Source: Flavobacterium sp. LPB0248
GTDB taxonomy: Bacteria > Bacteroidota > Bacteroidia > Flavobacteriales > Flavobacteriaceae
NCBI RefSeq assembly: GCF_013388355.1
Contig: NZ_CP058246.1
Span: 2,108,001 to 2,172,000, forward strand
DNA length: 64,000 nucleotides
Direction of reading: 5' to 3'
Positions 57,762-64,000 of this stretch are shown in pieces. Numbering within the stretch: the first letter of the stretch is position 1; every line of letters starts with the position of its first letter. Under the pieces are notes generated by a model, which saw nothing but the letters and a program-made list of their open reading frames with translations, was not told the origin of the DNA and searched no databases. The position numbers were made by a program, and so were the translations under genes.

Positions 57762-59009
57762 TTACATTCCTGTTCGAATGGCTTCAACAGGATCTAAATT
57801 TGCCGCCGAAATAGCAGGAAGAATTCCAGAAACCAGACCAATAAAAGCAGCCAAACCGGTTCCTAAAAGAATATTTCCTAAACTTAAAACAAATTCAAAA
57901 TCCAGCAGTTTTGTCAGAGCTAAAGCAATTCCCCAAACCATCAAAAGACCAATTATTCCGCCAATAACAGACAAAATAACGGCTTCAAACAAAAATTGGA
58001 ATAAGATAAATTTATTTTTTGCGCCTAGAGATTTCTGAATTCCGATAAGATTGGTTCTTTCTTTAACAGAAACAAACATAATATTTGCAATTCCGAAACC
58101 GCCCACAAGAAGAGAAAATCCGCTAATGATCCAGCCTACAAAATTCATCTGCCCCAAAATTCCATCAATAAAATCAGTAAATCCAGAAAGTACATTAATA
58201 AAGAAATTGTCCATTTCTCCCGCTTTCATTCCACGGATTGCTCGAAGCTTTTGGGCAATTTCCGCTTTGTACGCATCCATGTCTACGCCTTTTTCTGGCT
58301 TTAAAACTATAACTGGAGTCATCGAATCACTGTCTCCATACATTCTTCTTAAGAAATTTGCTGGAAGATAAACTGAAGTATCATTACTATCTCCAAAGAA
58401 TCCGGCTCCTTGTTTAGCCAATACGCCAATTACAGTAAATCGCTGTCCGTATAAGCGGATATTTTTTCCGATCGGATCACTAGAACCAAAAAGTCCCTCG
58501 GCTATATCATATCCTAAAACAATAACAGGAGTTCCCGAATTTGATTCAGATTCATTGTAAAATCTTCCTTTATCAAAACTCAATCCGTCAATATCGACCA
58601 TTTCGCTTGACGATGGAATAATATTTACATCGCTGACTGTTTTAGAATCGTATTTTAAACTTTCTCTATTTACAAAAAGCTGATATGCTACTTGATCGGT
58701 ATTATTCATTGAATTTTTCAATCCGATATACTCGTCATATTTTACATTTGGAAACTGTTCTCTCTTCCATTGCGGAATTTCAGACGGTCCAAAGCAGTAT
58801 TTCATTAAATAAATCGTATTTTTATCTAAACTGCTCAAATCTTTTGAGATTTTTTTGTCTAAAGAGTCAACAGCAGCCAAAACAGCGATAATCGAAAAAA
58901 TACCGATTGTTACACCTAATAGCGATAATAAAGTGCGCAATTTATTATTTCGCAAAGCATTGATGGCAAAGCTCAGACTTTCCTTTAATAATCTCAGATA
59001 AACGATCAT
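57762..59009 (-). CDS. MacB-type ABC transporter permease
   Basis: A 415-residue FtsX/MacB permease. The N-terminal helix follows NALRNNKLRTLLSLLGVTIGIFSIIAVLA (about 17-45). A periplasmic MacB core domain (about 50-270) contains VIPSSSEM-like residues and YLPANFLRRMYGD. Three C-terminal helices follow, with ISGFSLLVGGFGIANIMFVSVKERTNLIGIQKSLGAK, and a final GILPAISAANLDPVEAIRTG, the classic family ending. No ATPase gene is adjacent in the window, so its partner is elsewhere. It may export lipids or peptides or act in mechanotransmission; the substrate is unknown. Confidence 0.9.
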   Translation of the reverse strand: MIVYLRLLKESLSFAINALRNNKLRTLLSLLGVTIGIFSIIAVLAAVDSLDKKISKDLSSLDKNTIYLMKYCFGPSEIPQWKREQFPNVKYDEYIGLKNSMNNTDQVAYQLFVNRESLKYDSKTVSDVNIIPSSSEMVDIDGLSFDKGRFYNESESNSGTPVIVLGYDIAEGLFGSSDPIGKNIRLYGQRFTVIGVLAKQGAGFFGDSNDTSVYLPANFLRRMYGDSDSMTPVIVLKPEKGVDMDAYKAEIAQKLRAIRGMKAGEMDNFFINVLSGFTDFIDGILGQMNFVGWIISGFSLLVGGFGIANIMFVSVKERTNLIGIQKSLGAKNKFILFQFLFEAVILSVIGGIIGLLMVWGIALALTKLLDFEFVLSLGNILLGTGLAAFIGLVSGILPAISAANLDPVEAIRTGM

Positions 59010-59142
59010 ATTTTTGTATTTTTCAATAAAGTAAAATTCAATAATTTAAATTCAAAAACCTAATAAAAGTTAACTTACTCATCAGTAGATTTTTTTAGCA
59101 TTTTGTTACACTAATTTTTTTTAATATAATATATAAAAAAAC

Positions 59143-59150
59143 TACTTTTG
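59143..59150 (+). promoter_or_regulatory. -7 box of purH
   Basis: TACTTTTG is a perfect Bacteroidota -7 box. Because transcription would start about 59157, the in-frame ATG at 59148 cannot be the start, which supports translation from 59175. Confidence 0.6.
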
Positions 59151-59174
59151 CAGTCTCAAAATCATAACTACACA

Positions 59175-60701
59175 ATGAGCACAACAAAAAAAATACAATC
59201 GGCATTAATTTCTGTTTTTTCTAAAGATGGATTAGAACCAATTGTTAGAAAATTACACGAACAAAATGTAACACTTTATTCAACTGGAGGAACTGAAGAT
59301 TTCATCAAAAACCTTGGTATTCCAGTAGTTCCTGTTGAAGACATTACTTCTTTCCCTGAAATTCTTGGAGGAAGAGTAAAAACTTTACACCCGAAAATTT
59401 TTGGAGGAATCTTGAATCGTCAGGATAATGAAAGCGATGTTCAGCAAATGAAGGAGTTTGACATTCCTCAGATTGACTTGGTAATTGTTGATTTATATCC
59501 TTTTGAAAAAACGGTTGCTTCTGGAGCAAGCGAACAAGATATTATTGAAAAAATCGATATTGGCGGAATTTCATTAATTCGTGCTGGAGCGAAAAATTTC
59601 AAAGACACTGTAATTGTGGCTTCTGTAAACGAGTACAGTTTACTTTTAGATTTGATTACAGAGCAAGATGGAGCAACAACTTTGGAGAACAGAAGATTGT
59701 TGGCTACTAAAGCATTCCACGTTTCATCTCACTACGATGGAGCTATTTTTAATTATTTCAATACAGACGAGACTATTTACAAAGAAAGTATTGCAAACGG
59801 TCAAGTTTTAAGATATGGTGAAAACCCTCACCAAAAAGGATTCTTCTTTGGGGATTTTGATGCAATGTTCAAAAAACTTCATGGAAAAGAATTATCATAC
59901 AACAATTTACTTGATGTTGATGCTGCAGTTAATTTAATTGCTGAGTTTAAAACTGACGGACCAACTTTCGCGATTTTAAAACACAACAATGCTTGCGGAT
60001 TGGCTTCAAGAAAAACAATTAGCGAAGCTTATTTAGCAGCTTTAGCTTGTGATCCTACTTCTGCTTTTGGAGGAGTGTTAATTTCTAACACTAAAATTGA
60101 TTTAGAAACTGCACAGGAAATCAACAAACTATTCTGCGAAGTTGTAATTGCTCCAGCGTATGAAGATGAGGCTGTTACGGTATTACAAGAGAAGAAAAAC
60201 AGAATTATATTAGTTCAAAATGAAGTTGAATTACCAGCTCGTCAAGTAAGAACTTGTCTTAATGGTTTGTTAATTCAGGACAGAAATAATATTACGGATA
60301 ATAAAGAGCATTTAAAAACCGTTACAATTACAGAACCTACTGCTCAAGAGATCGAAGATTTGATCTTTGCTTCTAAAATCTGCAAGAATACAAAATCAAA
60401 CACAATTGTATTTGCTAAAAACGGAACATTGATTTCATCAGGTACAGGTCAGACTTCAAGAGTTGACGCTTTAATTCAAGCTGTTGACAAAGCAAAAGCT
60501 TTTGGATTTGATTTAAATGGAGCTTCGATGGCAAGTGATGCATTTTTCCCATTTCCGGATTGTGTAGAATTAGCTAAAAAAGCAGGAATAACTGCTGTAA
60601 TTCAGCCAGGAGGTTCGATTAAAGACGAATTAAGTATAAATTATTGCAATGAAAATAATCTTGCAATGGTATTTACAGGAACTCGTCATTTTAAACATTA
60701 A
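59175..60701 (+). CDS. purH: Bifunctional AICAR formyltransferase / IMP cyclohydrolase
   Basis: A 508-residue PurH catalysing the last two steps of IMP synthesis. The N-terminal cyclohydrolase (MGS-like) domain shows SALISVFSKDGLEPIVRKL, LYSTGGTEDFI and GGRVKTLHPKIFGGIL. The formyltransferase part has LRYGENPHQKG, AILKHNNACGLA, CDPTSAFGGVLISN and AFFPFPDCVELAKKAGITAV, ending in MVFTGTRHFKH as usual. The start at 59175 (MSTTKKIQSALIS) is favoured by the promoter position. It lies divergent from the ABC permease gene and 56 bases before mreB. Confidence 0.96.
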   Translation: MSTTKKIQSALISVFSKDGLEPIVRKLHEQNVTLYSTGGTEDFIKNLGIPVVPVEDITSFPEILGGRVKTLHPKIFGGILNRQDNESDVQQMKEFDIPQIDLVIVDLYPFEKTVASGASEQDIIEKIDIGGISLIRAGAKNFKDTVIVASVNEYSLLLDLITEQDGATTLENRRLLATKAFHVSSHYDGAIFNYFNTDETIYKESIANGQVLRYGENPHQKGFFFGDFDAMFKKLHGKELSYNNLLDVDAAVNLIAEFKTDGPTFAILKHNNACGLASRKTISEAYLAALACDPTSAFGGVLISNTKIDLETAQEINKLFCEVVIAPAYEDEAVTVLQEKKNRIILVQNEVELPARQVRTCLNGLLIQDRNNITDNKEHLKTVTITEPTAQEIEDLIFASKICKNTKSNTIVFAKNGTLISSGTGQTSRVDALIQAVDKAKAFGFDLNGASMASDAFFPFPDCVELAKKAGITAVIQPGGSIKDELSINYCNENNLAMVFTGTRHFKH

Positions 60702-60757
60702 TTTGTTTAACTTTGTTCGATAAATAATTTATAACATTTTAAACCCCTAAAAAACTT

Positions 60758-61786
60758 ATGGGATTTTTTGATTTCATGACCGAGGATATTGCGATAGACC
60801 TTGGAACCGCAAACACTTTAATCATTCATAATGATAAAGTTGTCATTGATAGTCCGTCTATCGTTGCACGTGATAGAGTATCAGGCAAAATCATTGCTGT
60901 TGGTAAGGAAGCCAATATGATGCAAGGTAAAACACATGAAAACATCAAAACTATAAGGCCTTTGAAAGATGGTGTAATCGCTGATTTTGATGCTTCGGAA
61001 AAAATGATCAATATGTTCATTAAAAGTATTCCTGCATTGAAAAAAAGAATGTTTACTCCAGCTTTACGTATGGTTGTATGTATTCCTTCTGGTATTACTG
61101 AAGTGGAGATGAGAGCGGTGAAGGAATCTTGTGAGAGAGTAAACGGAAAAGAAGTTTACTTGATTCATGAGCCAATGGCAGCGGCAATTGGTATTGGTAT
61201 TGACATTATGCAACCAAAAGGAAACATGATTGTGGATATTGGAGGTGGTACAACAGAAATTGCTGTTATCGCATTAGGCGGAATTGTATGTGACAAATCT
61301 GTAAAAATTGCAGGTGACGTTTTCACAAACGATATCGTTTATTATATGCGTACACAACACAACTTATTTGTTGGAGAAAGTACTGCTGAAAAAATTAAAA
61401 TTCAAATTGGAGCGGCAATCGAAGATTTAGATGGCCCGCCAGAAGATATGTCAGTTCAAGGTAGAGATTTGCTTACTGGTAAACCAAAACAAGTAGATGT
61501 TTCTTACCGTGAAATTGCAAAAGCTTTAGACAAATCTATTCAGCGTATTGAAGATGCGGTAATGGAAACATTATCTCAGACTCCTCCTGAATTAGCAGCA
61601 GATATCTACAACACTGGTATCTATTTAGCTGGTGGTGGATCTATGTTAAGAGGTCTTGACAAACGTATTTCTCAAAAAACAGATTTACCTGTTTACATTG
61701 CCGAAGATCCTTTAAGAGCTGTTGTTCGTGGTACAGGAATGGCCCTTAAAAACATTGCTAAATTTAAAAGTATCTTAATTAAATAA
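60758..61786 (+). CDS. mreB: Rod shape-determining protein MreB
   Basis: A 342-residue actin-like protein that forms membrane-bound filaments guiding lateral cell-wall synthesis. It begins MGFFDFMTEDIAIDLGTANT, with the phosphate-1 motif DLGTANT, and has the phosphate-2 motif MIVDIGGGTTEIAVIALGGI and the adenosine motif GIYLAGGGSMLRGLD. The start of a mreB-mreC-mreD-PBP2 cluster is the standard elongasome order. The N-terminal amphipathic sequence FDFM may contact the membrane. Confidence 0.97.
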   Translation: MGFFDFMTEDIAIDLGTANTLIIHNDKVVIDSPSIVARDRVSGKIIAVGKEANMMQGKTHENIKTIRPLKDGVIADFDASEKMINMFIKSIPALKKRMFTPALRMVVCIPSGITEVEMRAVKESCERVNGKEVYLIHEPMAAAIGIGIDIMQPKGNMIVDIGGGTTEIAVIALGGIVCDKSVKIAGDVFTNDIVYYMRTQHNLFVGESTAEKIKIQIGAAIEDLDGPPEDMSVQGRDLLTGKPKQVDVSYREIAKALDKSIQRIEDAVMETLSQTPPELAADIYNTGIYLAGGGSMLRGLDKRISQKTDLPVYIAEDPLRAVVRGTGMALKNIAKFKSILIK

Positions 61787-61898
61787 GATCTAAAAATAAA
61801 AATCAATTTACTTTTATAAGGGTCAATTTTATACTTTTTGACCCTTGTAAAAACTGAAACCTTTAAGCATATCCTGAAACAAAATAACCAGACAAGAA

Positions 61899-62723
61899 AT
61901 GCAGCAAATATTTAATTTCATTATAAGAAACAGTAATCGATTGCTGTTTTTGCTGCTTTTAGGTATATCGTTAGGACTCACGATTCAATCTCATTCTTAT
62001 CATAGAAGCAAAATAATCAGCTCGGCAAATTTCTTAAGCGGAGGTGTTTATGAAAAAATCAATCGTGTTAATGAGTACATGAATTTAAGAGCTGAAAACG
62101 ACGAACTTGTACTTGAGAACGCAAGATTAAAAAGTCTTTTATTTAACAAAGAAGACACATCCAAATTACCTTTACCAGATACCATTAAAGGTTTAAAACC
62201 TGCTGATATCATTGTGTCAAAAGTAATTCATAACACGTACAGCACACACGAAAATTTTCTTACTTTAAATTCTGGATCCAATGATGGCGTAAAACCAGAT
62301 ATGGGAGTAATAAACAGTTTAGGAATTGTTGGTATCGTAGATGACACATCACCAAGATATTCTACTGTTGTGAGTATTTTGAACATGAAATCTCAGATTA
62401 ATGCCAAGTTGAAAAAATCAAATCATTTTGGTTCTTTGACATGGGATGGAAAAAGTACAGGATTTGTACAGCTAAGAGACGTTCCAAGATTAGCTTCAGT
62501 TAGAAAAGGAGATACAATTGTAACAGGAGGACAGTCTGTAATTTTCCCTGAAGGGATCAATATCGGAACTGTTGAAACAATTTACAAAGAAACCCAAACA
62601 AGTTTTTATGTTATAAAAGTTAAGTTATTTAACGATATGACAAACTTAGGACACGTCTATATTATCAAGAGTAAGGACAGAGAGGAACTTATTAATTTAG
62701 AAAACAAAGAAAAAAATGAATAG
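61899..62723 (+). CDS. mreC: Rod shape-determining protein MreC
   Basis: A 274-residue periplasmic elongasome protein. It has a short cytosolic N-terminus, one transmembrane helix (about 13-30, RLLFLLLLGISLGLTIQS), a coiled coil (about 50-85, EYMNLRAENDELVLENARLK) and the beta-domain core with GVKPDMGVINSLGIVGIVDD and FVQLRDVPRLASVRKGDTIVTGGQ. MreC links MreB to PBP2. Its 3' end overlaps mreD by 8 bases, showing tight coupling. Confidence 0.94.
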   Translation: MQQIFNFIIRNSNRLLFLLLLGISLGLTIQSHSYHRSKIISSANFLSGGVYEKINRVNEYMNLRAENDELVLENARLKSLLFNKEDTSKLPLPDTIKGLKPADIIVSKVIHNTYSTHENFLTLNSGSNDGVKPDMGVINSLGIVGIVDDTSPRYSTVVSILNMKSQINAKLKKSNHFGSLTWDGKSTGFVQLRDVPRLASVRKGDTIVTGGQSVIFPEGINIGTVETIYKETQTSFYVIKVKLFNDMTNLGHVYIIKSKDREELINLENKEKNE

Positions 62724-63222
62724 CGCTCTGTTAGTCAATATTTTTCGATTTATTATGTTACTGGCAATTCAGATTGTTATTTTCAACAATATGAATTTCT
62801 TAGGATATATAAGTCCCTTTCCGTATATCTTGTATATCATTCTTTATCCAGTAAACAGCAATAAAGCAGGATTAATTATTTCTAGCTTTTTCTTGGGACT
62901 AATAATGGATATGTTCTGTAATTCCGGCGGAATACATGCAACTGCTTGTGTTATTTTAGCGTATTACAGACCTTACATTTTTAAATTTTCTTTTGGTTTA
63001 AGTTATGAATATCAGACTATTAAACTGAATGATTCTCTAACACCAGAACGATTTTCATTTATACTGGTCTCGGTTTTAATGCACCATATTGTATTATTTG
63101 TTTTGGAAGCATTTCAGTTCAAATTCATCTGGGACATTTTGCTCCGAACCTTATTTAGTTCTATCTTTACTATAATCACCTCAATAATAATAATTTATCT
63201 TATTAAGCCCAATAAACGATGA
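62716..63222 (+). CDS. mreD: Rod shape-determining protein MreD
   Basis: A 168-residue integral membrane protein with about five or six helices, including LLVNIFRFIMLLAIQIVIFNN, YILYIILYPV and LIISSFFLGLIMDMFCNSGG. The DMF..GG segment is typical of MreD in this phylum. Its start overlaps mreC and its stop overlaps the next start in ATGA (63219-63222). It is a structural part of the elongasome. Confidence 0.9.
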   Translation: MNSALLVNIFRFIMLLAIQIVIFNNMNFLGYISPFPYILYIILYPVNSNKAGLIISSFFLGLIMDMFCNSGGIHATACVILAYYRPYIFKFSFGLSYEYQTIKLNDSLTPERFSFILVSVLMHHIVLFVLEAFQFKFIWDILLRTLFSSIFTIITSIIIIYLIKPNKR

Positions 63223-64000
63223 GAAAAGTCTTGCTGCCCACTATAATTATTATTGCAGCGTCTTTGCTAGTGATTAGGATTTTTTACTTGCAGATTATTG
63301 ATGATTCTTTTAAATTGAAATCGGAAAATAATGCGATAAAAAAAGTATATGACTATCCTGAAAGAGGTTATATTTATGATCGTAACGGAAAACTTCTTGT
63401 TGCGAATCAGGCTTCTTATGACATCATGGTTATTCCAAGAGATATAAAAAAGGATTTAAACATTGCCGAATTTTGTGCCCTTTTAAATATTACCGAAGAA
63501 GAATATCATAAACGTATTGAAAAAGCAAAAGTCTACAGCCCAAGACTTCCTTCTGTATTTTTATCTCAGCTGAATAAAAATGAATTTGCCGCTTTTCAGG
63601 AAAAAATCAGAAAATATGATGGTTTTTACTTCCAGAAAAGATCACTTCGTGATTATGAAGTAGATTACGGAGCCAATATTTTTGGTTTTATTACACAGGT
63701 GAACGAAAAACAGATCGAAAAAAATCCTTACTACAATAGTGGTGATTTAATTGGTAAACAAGGTGTAGAACAAAGCTATGAAGAAATTTTACGAGGAATA
63801 AAAGGGGTAAAATACATTCAGAAAGATAAATACAACCGAGAAATTGGCCCATATAAAGAAGGGAAATACGACACCATTGCTGTAGCTGGGGAAGATATCA
63901 ATTTAACTATTGATGCCGAACTTCAAAAATATGGAGAGGAATTGATGATTAACAAAAGAGGAGGTATTGTGGCAATTGAACCTAAATCTGGAGAAATTCT
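63219..64000 (+). CDS. mrdA: Penicillin-binding protein 2 (partial, runs off the window)
   Basis: The first 260 residues of a class B PBP for rod elongation. The start ATG at 63219 overlaps the mreD stop. One transmembrane segment (about 5-24, LLPTIIIIAASLLVIRIFYL) precedes the pedestal domain with YPERGYIYDRNGKLLVAN, SLRDYEVDYGANIFGFI and GKQGVEQSYEEILRGIKG. The sequence reaches LTIDAELQKYGEEL and GGIVAIEPKSGEI just before the window ends, where the transpeptidase domain begins; the SxxK serine is not included. Confidence 0.93.
   Translation, partial: MRKVLLPTIIIIAASLLVIRIFYLQIIDDSFKLKSENNAIKKVYDYPERGYIYDRNGKLLVANQASYDIMVIPRDIKKDLNIAEFCALLNITEEEYHKRIEKAKVYSPRLPSVFLSQLNKNEFAAFQEKIRKYDGFYFQKRSLRDYEVDYGANIFGFITQVNEKQIEKNPYYNSGDLIGKQGVEQSYEEILRGIKGVKYIQKDKYNREIGPYKEGKYDTIAVAGEDINLTIDAELQKYGEELMINKRGGIVAIEPKSGEI

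Noticed and set aside
1..64000. tRNA or rRNA genes
   Set aside because: No cloverleaf with a GGTTCGAATCC-type arm and no rRNA signature was noticed on either strand by eye; a tRNAscan run would settle it.

Overview
The window reads as a chromosomal segment of a Flavobacterium-like member of the Bacteroidota. It is AT-rich. Several promoters fit the Bacteroidota pattern TTTG-N18..20-TAnnTTTG. Marker families are PorT, PorP/SprF, a giant adhesin with a gliding-type C-terminal domain, GLPGLI, DUF5686, TamL and 2TM proteins. No rRNA, tRNA, CRISPR array, insertion sequence or prophage was seen.

Region 1 (1-15.3 kb) is a methionine/sulfur block, almost all on the minus strand: an Rrf2 regulator, metZ, an OsmC protein, thrA, metX, a small protein, a degenerate homoserine dehydrogenase, metY, a second small protein and a TonB-dependent receptor, with metK on the plus strand. 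Its control layer is unusually dense. A SAM-I riboswitch precedes metX and a probable SAM-II riboswitch precedes metK. Four very short reading frames containing Met and Cys codons each stand just before an intrinsic terminator. Each also carries a segment able to pair with the 5' arm of that terminator, which is the layout of classical leader-peptide attenuation. Two attenuators are in tandem before one small protein, one precedes the other small protein and metY, and one precedes the receptor. A CTACTAATT-core motif near the rrf2, metY and metX promoters suggests a shared repressor site. This multi-layer Met/Cys control system is the main discovery candidate.

Region 2 (15.3-25 kb) holds cell-envelope genes: a secreted thioredoxin-like/TPR protein, an outer-membrane barrel protein with a GLPGLI partner, a secreted protein coupled to a deoxynucleoside kinase, and an OmpA-family protein.

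Region 3 (25-35 kb) is a type IX secretion adhesin locus: the OmpA protein, a PorP/SprF protein, and a 2943-residue adhesin with a lectin-like N-terminal part, 15 near-identical 140/141-residue repeats and a CHU_C-type C-terminal domain.

Region 4 (35-49 kb) is mostly housekeeping: a membrane pyrophosphatase with an odd Cys-rich tail, soluble pyrophosphatase, a DNA glycosylase, a DUF5686 barrel, pdhB, etfBA, a bifunctional nuclease, thyA and folA. A 530-base gene-free stretch full of inverted repeats follows.

Region 5 (49-64 kb) holds menG-porT, an RNA methyltransferase, tamL, fba, accD without its zinc-ribbon cysteines, an XRE regulator between duplicated terminators, a JmjC/cupin protein, an ABC permease, purH, and mreBCD with the start of PBP2, which runs off the window.
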